Shown: piece after piece, positions 37,572-45,948 of the stretch
How positions within the stretch are numbered: position 1 is the stretch's first letter
Layout: every line of letters starts with the position of its first letter
Assembly: GCF_002980555.1 (NCBI RefSeq)
Contig: NZ_PVBT01000004.1
Coordinates: forward strand, 186,001-250,000
DNA: 64,000 nucleotides
Source: Phyllobacterium myrsinacearum
Lineage (GTDB): Bacteria; Pseudomonadota; Alphaproteobacteria; Rhizobiales; Rhizobiaceae
Direction: 5' to 3'
Translations under genes and position numbers: made by a program
The notes under the pieces: generated by a model
The model's database searches: none
What the model saw: only the letters and a program-made list of their open reading frames with translations
What the model was told of the DNA's origin: nothing

Positions 37572-38431
37572 TTGTTTCCTCCCTCTTGTTTCTTGATGAC
37601 GAGGCCTCTCGAGGGGTCATAGGCGATGATGGCGCCGGCAATGAACACGAGAGTGAATCCGCAGACGACGGCAAGAGATATCCATTCGATCTTCCCATAG
37701 AAGGCGAACCGCACCAGTTCGACGGCATAGGTAAAGGGATTGAGCAGGCATATCTTGTAAAGCAGGGGACTGGCCTCCTGCACGCGCCAGAGCGGATAAA
37801 GCGCGGAGGAGGCGAAATACATCGGAAAGATCACGAAGTTCATGATCCCCGCAAAGTTTTCCAACTGTTTGATCATGGATGAGAGCAGCATGCCGAGCGC
37901 ACCCAGCATCATACCTGCGATGAAGAGCGCCGGCAGCGTCAAGATGTAGCCGGACGCCGGCGCCTTGACGCCCCAGAACCAGGCGATGAACAGGAACGCA
38001 TAGACTTGCACAATCGAGACCGCGACACCGGCGAGCAGCTTGGACATGAGCAGGAACCAGCGGGGAAACGGGCTGACCAGCAGGGTGCGCATATTGCCCA
38101 TCTCCCTGTCATAGACCATGGACAGCGAGGACTGCATGCCGCTGAACAGCAGGATCATCCCACATAGGCCCGGCGTGATATAGACCTCATAAAGTACGTA
38201 GGTTTGATAAGGCGGGATGATTGAGACGCCGAGAACCTGACGGAAGCCTGCTGCAAAAATGAACAGCCAGAGCAGGGGCCGGACAAGCGATGAAATGAAG
38301 CGCTCGCGTTGATGCAGATAGCGAAGTCCTTCCCGCACGAGAATACCCTTGAGGCACACCAGATATTGCACGGGGCCAAAGCGGTTGTGTCCACTGCTCC
38401 TGATGGAAATGTTGCCGGGGATATCGGTCAT
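37568..38431 (-). CDS. lutF: PQQ-associated ABC transporter permease (ABC-2 type; LutF-like)
   Basis: A 287-residue ABC-2 family permease with about six membrane segments and a polar N-terminal arm ('YLVCLKGILVREGLRYLHQRERF'). Motifs: 'FAAGFRQVLG', 'MVYDREMGNMRTLLVSPFPRW' and 'YPLWRVQEASPLLYKICLLNPFTYAVELVRF'. This type appears in the ABC system linked to PQQ alcohol dehydrogenases. ABC-2 permeases are often exporters, so the transport direction is open. It overlaps the ATPase gene (ATGA). Confidence 0.85.
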   Translation of the reverse strand: MTDIPGNISIRSSGHNRFGPVQYLVCLKGILVREGLRYLHQRERFISSLVRPLLWLFIFAAGFRQVLGVSIIPPYQTYVLYEVYITPGLCGMILLFSGMQSSLSMVYDREMGNMRTLLVSPFPRWFLLMSKLLAGVAVSIVQVYAFLFIAWFWGVKAPASGYILTLPALFIAGMMLGALGMLLSSMIKQLENFAGIMNFVIFPMYFASSALYPLWRVQEASPLLYKICLLNPFTYAVELVRFAFYGKIEWISLAVVCGFTLVFIAGAIIAYDPSRGLVIKKQEGGNN

Positions 38432-39237
38432 AGACGGCCTCCGGCATTCAAAGAGATGATACCGGTGAGGCGTGAGAACGCTTCGTTCATGGTGTCGGCG
38501 CCCGTATCCTTGATGACATCCTGCGTCGTGCCATTGGCGACCAGCTTACCCTGATTGAGGACAATGATCTGATCGGCGTGGCTGACCTCGTCGATGAGAT
38601 GGGTGGCCCACAGGACGCTGATACTCTTTTCCGTTACCAGCCTGCGAATATCGGCAAGGATTGTCGCCCGCGATTTGATATCAAGTCCGACGGTTGCCTC
38701 GTCCAGCAGCAACAGGGATGGCTGATGCAACAAGGCGCGAATGATTTCGACACGTCTGATCTGGCCGCCGGAAAGGCTGCGGGCTTTTTCATGCAACCGG
38801 TCGCTCATGTCGATTGATTGCATGAGCTCATGAATGCGCCGGTCCGTTTCGCGCGACCCGATCCCATGCAGAGAAGCGTGATAGGCCAGATTCTGGTGTA
38901 TCGTCAGGTCGAGATCGAGTGTGCGGGCCTGAAAGACAATTCCCAGACGCCGCAATGCTTCGCCGGATCTGCGATCGATGTCGTTGCCGAAGACGTGGAT
39001 GCGGCCATTGCGGGTGGCAAACAGATGGCTGATCAGGGAAAACAGCGTCGTCTTGCCCGCACCGTTCAAACCCAGGAGCACGGCAAAACGACCGGGCGCA
39101 ATTGAGAACGAGATATTGTCCAGCGCCTGTCGCCTGCCATAGGCATAACTGACTGCGGCAAGTTCCAGCGCCGGCACACTCGCATCCGTTGCCGGCTTGT
39201 CATGAACAGTTTTCAACTCAACATCCGGACCCATCAA
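38428..39237 (-). CDS. lutE: PQQ-associated ABC transporter ATP-binding protein (LutE-like)
   Basis: A 269-residue ATPase. Walker A is GLNGAGKTT, the signature LSGGQIRR and Walker B 'LLLLDEATVGLD', with the switch His in 'LWATHLIDEV'. It pairs with the ABC-2 permease that follows. The family is the one recurring with PQQ-dependent dehydrogenases; in Methylorubrum its counterpart is needed for lanthanide uptake. The upstream gap of about 50 nt separates it from the cupredoxin-like gene. Confidence 0.87.
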   Translation of the reverse strand: MMGPDVELKTVHDKPATDASVPALELAAVSYAYGRRQALDNISFSIAPGRFAVLLGLNGAGKTTLFSLISHLFATRNGRIHVFGNDIDRRSGEALRRLGIVFQARTLDLDLTIHQNLAYHASLHGIGSRETDRRIHELMQSIDMSDRLHEKARSLSGGQIRRVEIIRALLHQPSLLLLDEATVGLDIKSRATILADIRRLVTEKSISVLWATHLIDEVSHADQIIVLNQGKLVANGTTQDVIKDTGADTMNEAFSRLTGIISLNAGGRL

Positions 39238-39288
39238 GCTCCACCCTTGGTTACCCGCTGCAGTTGCCGCGCTCGCTGATGTTAGCGC

Positions 39289-39783
39289 TTATTTGATGGT
39301 AATTGTCCCCTTCATTCCCTTCTCAGCAAGATCAGGCACCGACCAGGTGTATTTGCCTGGACGTACTGTGGTGAATTGAACACTTATTGTACCCGGCGAG
39401 TCGAATTCAAGCCAGGCGGGAGCGCCGTTCATATGCACTTCGAGGTTGTTGATGACGATTTGATTCATCCAGACATTGCGGAAAAGGTCGGTGACGAATT
39501 TATACTCCAGGCCTGCGGCCGACGTAATCTTCCAGCGGTAGCCCTGTCCGGCCACCAGCTCAAAATCCTTTTGGTTGACCGTGAAGTCGCTGTCTTTGGA
39601 GCCAAGGATGAGTTCCGGCAGGTTCTTGCTGGAGCGGGTGACCGCAGGTGTCTTGGCTTCGGTCGCGGCCTTTGGCTCAGCTGCTGCTTTGTCGTCGTCG
39701 TCATCTGCTTGTGCCAAGGCGAAGGATGGGGCAAGCGCCAGTCCAAGAAATCCCGCCAGTGCAAATCTTTTGAAAGTCGACAT
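39289..39783 (-). CDS. Exported cupredoxin-like protein with acidic N-terminus
   Basis: A 164-residue protein. Signal peptide about residues 1-24 (ends ALA-Q), then an acidic run of five Asp at about residues 27-31 and an Ala/Lys/Glu linker. The C-terminal about 110 residues have cupredoxin-like strands ('YRWKITSAAGLEYKF', 'PGTISVQFTTVRPGKYTWSVPDL'), but there is no Cys and only one His near the expected site, so type 1 copper binding is unlikely. The ATG at 39783 has GGGAGGA upstream. Its place matches LutC/LutD of the lut cluster (inference). Confidence 0.78.
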   Translation of the reverse strand: MSTFKRFALAGFLGLALAPSFALAQADDDDDKAAAEPKAATEAKTPAVTRSSKNLPELILGSKDSDFTVNQKDFELVAGQGYRWKITSAAGLEYKFVTDLFRNVWMNQIVINNLEVHMNGAPAWLEFDSPGTISVQFTTVRPGKYTWSVPDLAEKGMKGTITIK

Positions 39784-39813
39784 ATGGTTCCTCCCTTTGG
39801 TCAATGATCTTGT

Positions 39814-40788
39814 CTAGTTGGGCGCGACCGCAACACCCCAAGGCAACTGGCCCACGGTGACCGACTTGATCGGCTCATCCGTCGCGGTGTCGATGAATGT
39901 AATATCGTTGGACAGGCCGTTGGTGCTGATGATGGTTTTGCCGTCCGGCATGAAAGCAAGCTGCCAGACCCGCTGCCCCACCAGAACATATTTTTCCACC
40001 TCGTAAGTCTCGGCATTAATGACGGCAACCCGGTTGGCGGGGCCAAGTGCCACATAGGCTTTCTTGCCGTCTGCGCTGATGCGTATACCGACCGGCTGGA
40101 TCTGTTCTGAGCGCAACCCCTGAATGTCGAAGGTAATCTTGTGCTTTACCGCGCGTGTCTTGTTGTCAATGACAGAGACGGTGCCGCCAATCTCTGCCGA
40201 TACCCACACTTCCGAACCGTCTGGCTTGAATTGGGCGTAACGCGGGCGTGAATCGACAAGCACGTTATCGGTGATCTCGTGCGTGGAGGTGTCGATGAAA
40301 TGCGCCATGTTGGTCGTTTCCGACGTATTGACGATGGTCTTGCCATCGGGGCTTACGCCCATGCCCTCCGGCTCCACGCCAACGGGGATTTCCGCAACGA
40401 CTGCCCGTGTTTCCACATTGATGACGGTGACGAGATTATCGTTCTCATTGGCCACATAAAGCGTCTTGCCATCAGGGGACAGGATGAAAAGTTCGGGATC
40501 CGGACCGGAAGGCAAAGTACCGACAATCTTGCCGGTGCTCGTATCAATCATTTGCACGGTGTCGTCGTCACTGGCACAGACATAGACTATTTTCCCGTCC
40601 GGCGAGATCGTGATGCCGCGCGGGCGTTGCCCGACTTCGATGGTCTTCACCACTTCCATTGATGTGGAATCGACGACGGTAATCGAATTGCCCTTCTCAT
40701 TGGAAACATAAACCATGTTTGCCCAGCCGGGTTGCGCAAGAAACGGCAGCGCTGCGGCCGCAGCAAGTAGGCACATGTGATGTCGCAT
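39814..40788 (-). CDS. PQQ-associated beta-propeller (YVTN-type) protein
   Basis: A 324-residue exported seven-bladed beta-propeller. Signal peptide about residues 1-23 (ending GWA-N). Repeats of the form 'VYVSNEKGNSITVVD', 'TISPDGKIVYV' and 'LFILSPDGKTLYVAN' recur about every 42 residues. This matches the beta-propeller family tied to PQQ-dependent catabolism. It lies between the ABC binding protein and the cupredoxin-like gene; a periplasmic scaffold or sensor role is inference. Confidence 0.87.
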   Translation of the reverse strand: MRHHMCLLAAAAALPFLAQPGWANMVYVSNEKGNSITVVDSTSMEVVKTIEVGQRPRGITISPDGKIVYVCASDDDTVQMIDTSTGKIVGTLPSGPDPELFILSPDGKTLYVANENDNLVTVINVETRAVVAEIPVGVEPEGMGVSPDGKTIVNTSETTNMAHFIDTSTHEITDNVLVDSRPRYAQFKPDGSEVWVSAEIGGTVSVIDNKTRAVKHKITFDIQGLRSEQIQPVGIRISADGKKAYVALGPANRVAVINAETYEVEKYVLVGQRVWQLAFMPDGKTIISTNGLSNDITFIDTATDEPIKSVTVGQLPWGVAVAPN

Positions 40789-40812
40789 CCAGTCCTCCCA
40801 TCGGTTTATCGT

Positions 40813-42060
40813 TTATTTGAGCCTGCATTTGGTTTCTGGCCTGTCGACACCTAGCGTATCCAGCTCCGAGAACTGGTGCAGGAATCCCGCTTGCGGTGAT
40901 GTCGAAACGACGCCGTGTCCGTCGCCAATCAGGATCGGCTGCCGCAATTGCCAGTTCCAATTGCGGAACGTGAGCTTCTGGCCCTTGAAAGCCGCGATGG
41001 AGAATTCATCGGATTTGATGTAATCCTCGACCTGTTTGGTCTCGGCGCTCTTCGTCCGGGTGATTGCTTCGCCTAGGATGCGCACGGCGGTCCATGCCTG
41101 CATGTCTTTCGACAGCATGCGCCGTCCGGCCATCTTGACGAAACGGCTCTGGATCTGAACGCCGCCCCATTGTTCGCTTGCGGGATGCCAGCTCGAGGCT
41201 ACGAGGCCAGCGGTTCCCACCACCGGCCGTGGCGTCCATGTCCTGTAGGGAACATAGCTGCCAAAGACTTCACTTTCATCAGCAACAATGACGACGTCAT
41301 GTTCGGGCAGGTTTTGTGTGAAAACCGGCATCTGCTGCTGCACAAGGACGACGCCACTGTCGGTCCTGCGTGCCGTGCCCCGGTCTTCGTACAGGCGTTC
41401 TTCAACAATTGTTGCGCCAAAGCGGCTCGCAGCACGCCGGATGGCGTCAGCATAAAGCTTGTCATTCTCGTGGGAGCCGTAGAGCAGTACCCATTTGCGC
41501 CATTGTTTCCAGACAAGATATTGCGCCAGCCCGTCTGCAAGCATGCTGCGGGTCGGTGCCGTATGAAAGACATTCGGACGGCATTCCTCCTCGCGCAAAA
41601 TGTCATCGGTCGCGCCAATGTTGAAAAGCAGCACACCTGCATCCTTTGCGATATCCGCTATGGACAACAATTGCTTGGCGGAAACATCCGCAAGGACGAA
41701 GCGATCGCCGCGCGCAACCATCTCCTTGAAAGCCGGAATCACATCGGCGTTAAATTTTGTTTCCGTGACATCGAGCGTGAATTGCTGGCCGAGAAATTTG
41801 CCTGTCGTGTTGTTGTCGCTAATCGCGACGTTCGCACCGGCGACACCTTCATCGCGCGGCGGTATATCCAGAACCGAAAGGGCCAATTGAGGTTCGTAGG
41901 CGCGAAGATAGCCGATGCGTGCGTCTACCCCAGGCTTTGCTGATTGATTTGCTGCCGGCTGCTGCGCCGATAACTCAGACACGTTGACGAACAGCAAAAA
42001 AAAGCCGAATAAAAACGTGAGAGTAATTGGCACCGTACTCTTCATGACCAAACCATTCAT
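40813..42060 (-). CDS. lutA: PQQ-associated ABC transporter substrate-binding protein (LutA-like)
   Basis: A 415-residue periplasmic protein with a type I binding fold related to Leu/Ile/Val receptors. Signal peptide about residues 9-31 ('LFGFFLLFVNVSELSAQ'). Typical: 'ISDNNTTGKFLGQQF', 'LADVSAKQLLSIADIAKDAGVLLFNIGATDD' and 'LLYGSHENDKLYADAIRRAASRFGA'. It is first in the minus-strand operon. The start at 42060 gives a standard signal; an ATG at 42045 is the alternative. The sequence before the ATG forms a 20-bp palindrome with the GGCGG ribosome-site region. Confidence 0.86.
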   Translation of the reverse strand: MNGLVMKSTVPITLTFLFGFFLLFVNVSELSAQQPAANQSAKPGVDARIGYLRAYEPQLALSVLDIPPRDEGVAGANVAISDNNTTGKFLGQQFTLDVTETKFNADVIPAFKEMVARGDRFVLADVSAKQLLSIADIAKDAGVLLFNIGATDDILREEECRPNVFHTAPTRSMLADGLAQYLVWKQWRKWVLLYGSHENDKLYADAIRRAASRFGATIVEERLYEDRGTARRTDSGVVLVQQQMPVFTQNLPEHDVVIVADESEVFGSYVPYRTWTPRPVVGTAGLVASSWHPASEQWGGVQIQSRFVKMAGRRMLSKDMQAWTAVRILGEAITRTKSAETKQVEDYIKSDEFSIAAFKGQKLTFRNWNWQLRQPILIGDGHGVVSTSPQAGFLHQFSELDTLGVDRPETKCRLK

Positions 42061-42064
42061 ACTG

Positions 42065-42085
42065 CCGCCATTCAAGTAATGGCGG
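42065..42085. promoter_or_regulatory. Palindrome at the ribosome site of the lutA-like gene
   Basis: CCGCCATT / AATGGCGG, a perfect 8-bp inverted repeat with a 5-nt spacer, ends 5 nt before the minus-strand ATG at 42060. In mRNA the second arm contains the GGCGG that would serve as ribosome site. It could be a DNA operator or a translation-blocking hairpin. Confidence 0.45.
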
Positions 42086-42205
42086 TGGGTTAAGAACAGA
42101 GGTGCCCATAGTGTTTTTAAACAACCCCACCACAATCTCAACCCTTCAGGTCAGCTTTTCTTGCATGCGAGGCAAAGTTTCTCGTTTTCATGCGGGGGCA
42201 AGCCA

Positions 42206-43375
42206 ATGACGAAGATGTTGGCCAGTGTGCAGAACCGTCAGGAAGCCGAAATTGTCTTTGAAAGCGGAGCAGATATCATCGATATGAAAGATCCGGGCAA
42301 CGGTGCACTTGGCGCGGTTGACCTGAGCAAGGTCCTGGAAGTGAAGGGCTTTTTATCAGGCAGGCGGCCCATCAGTGCAGCGTGCGGCGACCTTCCCATG
42401 CATCCGGAAACGATCAGGCGGACAGTGAAAGAGTTTGCGGCAGCGGGTCTCGACTATATCAAGATAGGTTTGTTTCCGTCCGGGCAGTTTGATGCTTGCG
42501 TGACGGCGCTGCGGCCTCTCGCTTTACACAATAAATTGATTGCCGTTGTCTTTGCCGACAACTGGAGCGATTACGGTGAAAACCTGTTTGAAACCTTGGC
42601 GGCCAGCGGATTTCATGGCGTAATGATCGACACCGCCGACAAGTCCAAGGGCCGCTTGCTCAATCATCTGTCTCCGGACCAGATCGGCAAGTTCATCGGG
42701 AATGGACAATCGAATGGATTGATGGTCGGCGTCGCGGGATCGCTCGAAGCACCGGATATCTCGCGGCTGTTAACTTACGATCCCGATTTTATGGGGTTTC
42801 GCGGAGCGCTTTGCGCTGACCTCGACCGCAAGGCGTCCATTGATGCGCTGGCAACGGTGAAGATTCGTGGTCTGATTCCCGAAGTGCTTGAGCAGGGAAT
42901 GCCTGCAAGCGTCGATTACAAACTGCTTGCTGCACGGGGTTATTTTCCTGAACCGGAAGAGGCGGGACTGGGCACCGACAAGATTTTCGTTCGTGATTTT
43001 GTTTTGCCTGTGCATATCGGTGCCTATCGTTTCGAACATGGGAAATCCCAGAAGGTACGGTTTGATGTGACGGCCGAGGTTTTGCGTGTCACGCGCAATC
43101 CTGAGGATATGCGGCACGTGGTTTCCTACGACCTCATCATGGACGGTATTCGCGCCATCGTTGCCGAGGGCCATGTTGAACTAGCCGAGACATTGGCAGA
43201 ACAGGTGGCCGCACTGGTGCTTCGAAATCCACGGGTGACACGGGTCTCGGTCCGCGCGGAAAAACTTGAAATTGGACCCGGCGGTGTCGGTGTCGAGATC
43301 GAGCGAACGCGCGATGTGAAAAATTCCGCCAAGCTGCGGTTTGCACAGGTGCATGGGGGACGGAAGTCCTCATGA
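42206..43375 (+). CDS. MfnB-FolB fusion: (5-formylfuran-3-yl)methyl phosphate synthase + dihydroneopterin aldolase-like domain
   Basis: A 389-residue cytosolic fusion. Residues 1 to about 235 match MfnB (DUF556): 'MLASVQNRQEAEIVFESGADIIDMKDPGNGALGAVD', 'DYIKIGLF', 'HGVMIDTADK' and 'GVAGSLE'; it makes the furan precursor of methylofuran from glyceraldehyde 3-phosphate. Residues of about 265-380 match dihydroneopterin aldolase (FolB): 'IFVRDFVLPVHIGAYRFEHGKSQKVRFDV' and 'VSYDLIMDGIRAI', for the pterin branch. The ATG at 42206 has GGGGG upstream. It is first in the H4MPT block and overlaps mfnE by ATGA. Confidence 0.86.
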   Translation: MTKMLASVQNRQEAEIVFESGADIIDMKDPGNGALGAVDLSKVLEVKGFLSGRRPISAACGDLPMHPETIRRTVKEFAAAGLDYIKIGLFPSGQFDACVTALRPLALHNKLIAVVFADNWSDYGENLFETLAASGFHGVMIDTADKSKGRLLNHLSPDQIGKFIGNGQSNGLMVGVAGSLEAPDISRLLTYDPDFMGFRGALCADLDRKASIDALATVKIRGLIPEVLEQGMPASVDYKLLAARGYFPEPEEAGLGTDKIFVRDFVLPVHIGAYRFEHGKSQKVRFDVTAEVLRVTRNPEDMRHVVSYDLIMDGIRAIVAEGHVELAETLAEQVAALVLRNPRVTRVSVRAEKLEIGPGGVGVEIERTRDVKNSAKLRFAQVHGGRKSS

Positions 43376-44007
43376 AGGCGCTTGTCGTGAAGCTTGGAGG
43401 AAGCACGGCGGGCCATGTGGAAATGCGGCGCTGGATCGACGCGCTGGCAAGCGCAACGTTCCCGCTGGTGATTGTTCCAGGCGGCGGCCCTTTTGCCGAT
43501 CAGGTGCGGGTTTCGCAAAAACGTCTTGGCTATTCGGACGAAGCAGCCCATGCGATGGCAATCCTTGCGATGGATCAGTTTGGCATTGCTGTTGTTGAAC
43601 GTCACGAACGTTTCCAAACGGCGCGGTCCATCGTGGAAATCGCTGACGCACTTGAAGCGGGGTTCATACCCGTTTGGCTGCCATCTGTGATGGCAGCCGG
43701 AGCACCGGACATTCCCATGTCATGGGATATCACCTCGGATAGTTTGAGCGCGTGGCTTGCCGGACAATTGCAAGCTGACGCAGTGCTGCTCATCAAACAG
43801 ACCGATGAACACCAATACTATTCATCGGTAGAAGACATTGCCGCTGCGGGTATCGTCGACAGTATGCTTCGGGACATGCTTGGAGACGGGATGACCCTTC
43901 ATATTGCCGGTCCGGCGATGTTGGATGCATTGGATTTACCCTTGGCAGACTTTCCGGGACGCGTGATGATGCGCAACAGCTATTTCGAAGTAACGGGTGA
44001 GCAATGA
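43372..44007 (+). CDS. Amino acid kinase-fold protein, MfnE-like
   Basis: A 211-residue kinase of the aspartate/glutamate/uridylate kinase family: 'ALVVKLGGSTAG' at the N-terminus, 'LVIVPGGGPFADQVR' and 'DITSDSLSAWLAGQLQADAVLLIKQTD' (nucleotide and phosphate binding). In this context it is probably MfnE, phosphorylating aminomethylfuran phosphate to the diphosphate for methylofuran assembly. It overlaps both neighbours by ATGA. Specificity is inferred from context. Confidence 0.8.
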   Translation: MKALVVKLGGSTAGHVEMRRWIDALASATFPLVIVPGGGPFADQVRVSQKRLGYSDEAAHAMAILAMDQFGIAVVERHERFQTARSIVEIADALEAGFIPVWLPSVMAAGAPDIPMSWDITSDSLSAWLAGQLQADAVLLIKQTDEHQYYSSVEDIAAAGIVDSMLRDMLGDGMTLHIAGPAMLDALDLPLADFPGRVMMRNSYFEVTGEQ

Positions 44008-44546
44008 CACGACTGCATACGCCGCGATGGGCTTGGGCGTTGACCGGCTCCGGCCATTTCTTCGTGGAGAGTTTCGAGCTCATAAGAACACTCGAACATT
44101 GTGATGTGTTCGTCTCCAAGGCCGCCAATGAAGTCTTGCGCATGTATAAGGTGAAGCTCGATTTCCCCGAGACGACGCGGGTCTTGCATGACAAGACCGC
44201 AAGTTCCGTGCCGGTTGGCGGCTTCTATAACGGGGTCTATCATACGGCAATTATTGCACCGGCGACGTCGAATACCGTCGCCAAATGCGTTGCCGGCATT
44301 TCAGATTCCCTTCCGACCAATGTTTATGCACAGGCCGGCAAATGCCGGGTGTCGTCCATTGTCTTTGCCTGTGATACGGCACCTGAACTTGAAACAATGG
44401 CACCCGGCGGCATGGTCAAGGTTTATCCCAGGCCAATCGATCTTGAAAACACGGCACGTCTCAAGACCTACGAGCGGACCGAGGTCGTCGAGTCGCTGGC
44501 AGAGTTGAAGGCAGCCATTGCGCGCCGTGCCAAAGAGGTTGCTTGA
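44004..44546 (+). CDS. Flavoprotein, dihydromethanopterin reductase (DmrB-like)
   Basis: A 180-residue flavoprotein of the DmrB/archaeoflavoprotein type: 'WAWALTGSGHFFVESFELIRTL', 'VPVGGFYNGVYHTAIIAPATSNTVAKCVAGISDSLPTN' (FMN-binding Asn-Thr loop). DmrB reduces dihydromethanopterin to H4MPT as the last step of cofactor synthesis. The overlap with mfnE and the 1-nt gap to the next gene place it in the biosynthetic operon. Confidence 0.8.
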   Translation: MTRLHTPRWAWALTGSGHFFVESFELIRTLEHCDVFVSKAANEVLRMYKVKLDFPETTRVLHDKTASSVPVGGFYNGVYHTAIIAPATSNTVAKCVAGISDSLPTNVYAQAGKCRVSSIVFACDTAPELETMAPGGMVKVYPRPIDLENTARLKTYERTEVVESLAELKAAIARRAKEVA

Positions 44547-44547
44547 T

Positions 44548-45948
44548 ATGGCGGAGCATCTCCTGTTCCTGACCGGGCATTTGGCCCGCTCACGGCTGGA
44601 GCGCATCCTTGCCGGCCTCAACGATCCGGCGTTCACCTATGAAATCGTCGACATCGGCGTGAAGGTTGCGGCGCTTATGAGCGAGGAGATTATCACGCGT
44701 CGATTGAAAATGCCTGTGGCCGCCGACCGCATCATTCTGCCCGGGCGATATCGCGGCGATCTTGATCGCCTGAACCAGCGCTTTGGCGTTCCCTTCGTTC
44801 GAGGTCCCGATGAGGTTGCCGATCTGCCTGTCTTCCTCGGGCGGGTGGGCAAGCCCGTTGATCTCTCCAGGCACAATATGCGTATCTTTGCAGAAATCGT
44901 CGATGCGTCGGCATTGTCGCTGGAGGCGTTGGTGCAGCGCGCTTTGAAACTTGCCGCTGCCGGCGCCGATGTCATCGATCTGGGGTGCCTGCCTGAAACG
45001 CCCTTTCCGCATCTTGCCGACGCCATTCGCCGTTTAAAGGCGCAAGGTCTTTCCGTCAGCGTGGATTCAGCCAACCCAGGGGAGCTTGAAACCGGCGCCA
45101 CGGCCGGCGCGGATTATCTTCTCAGTCTGACCGAGGAAACCGTTGATCTGGCGGTAAGATACGGCGTCACGCCGATCCTTATTCCTTCGATTGCCGGAGA
45201 TCTCGATTCGCTTGGCCGTGCGATTCACAAGGCACGGACAGCCAAGATTTCTTTCATCGCTGATCCGGTTCTCGATCCCATCCATTTCGGGTTTGCCGCT
45301 TCGCTTGGCCGGTTCATGGAGGCGCGCCGCCGCTGGCCAGATATTCCGATGATGATGGGTACGGGCAATCTTACCGAACTCACCGATGCGGATTCCTCCG
45401 GTGTAACGGCGTTGCTCTCGGGCATCTGCTCGGAACTATCGATAGATAATGTTCTGGTCGTCAATGTCAGCCCCCACACGGTCCGCACGGTCGAGGAGCA
45501 TGATCACGCCCGCCGCATGATGTTTGCAGCCAAACAGGATCATGCCCTGCCGCGCGGCTACGATGCGGGCCTGTTGCAGATTCATGATCGCAAACCCTAT
45601 CCAAACAGCGTTGAGGATATCGCTGCGCTGGCCACCAATGTGCGGGATGGCAATTTCCGCATTATGACCGCGCCGGATGGTATCCATGTTTTCAACGCCA
45701 GCGGTCACGCGACTGCGCAGGATGCTTTTGAACTTTTCCCAGGCCTCGACGTTGAATCGGATGGCGCTCATGCGTTTTATCTGGGAGCGGAACTGACCAA
45801 GGCTGAAATAGCCTGGAAACTGGGCAAGCGTTACACGCAGGACGAACCACTCTCCTGGGGAGCGGGTGCGCCGGAAGTGCAGGCGGATCGTCTCAGGTTA
45901 AAGGAAGCGGGCCACACGTTGCGAGCGAAGAAGGATAGGGCGACTTGA
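44548..45948 (+). CDS. Dihydropteroate synthase-like protein (DUF6513 + DHPS domain)
   Basis: A 466-residue protein. The first about 130 residues are an N-terminal domain seen in H4MPT-linked proteins ('EHLLFLTGHLARSRLERIL', 'RIILPGRYRGDLDRLNQRFGVPFVRGPDEVADLP'). Then a DHPS-like TIM barrel: 'LKLAAAGADVIDLGC', 'LSVSVDSANPGELETGATAGADYLLSL' and 'ISFIADPVLDPI'. A C-terminal domain of about 120 residues follows. It may join the pterin and the ribofuranosylaniline moieties (inference). Start at 44548, AGAGG upstream; the stop overlaps the next gene. Confidence 0.82.
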   Translation: MAEHLLFLTGHLARSRLERILAGLNDPAFTYEIVDIGVKVAALMSEEIITRRLKMPVAADRIILPGRYRGDLDRLNQRFGVPFVRGPDEVADLPVFLGRVGKPVDLSRHNMRIFAEIVDASALSLEALVQRALKLAAAGADVIDLGCLPETPFPHLADAIRRLKAQGLSVSVDSANPGELETGATAGADYLLSLTEETVDLAVRYGVTPILIPSIAGDLDSLGRAIHKARTAKISFIADPVLDPIHFGFAASLGRFMEARRRWPDIPMMMGTGNLTELTDADSSGVTALLSGICSELSIDNVLVVNVSPHTVRTVEEHDHARRMMFAAKQDHALPRGYDAGLLQIHDRKPYPNSVEDIAALATNVRDGNFRIMTAPDGIHVFNASGHATAQDAFELFPGLDVESDGAHAFYLGAELTKAEIAWKLGKRYTQDEPLSWGAGAPEVQADRLRLKEAGHTLRAKKDRAT

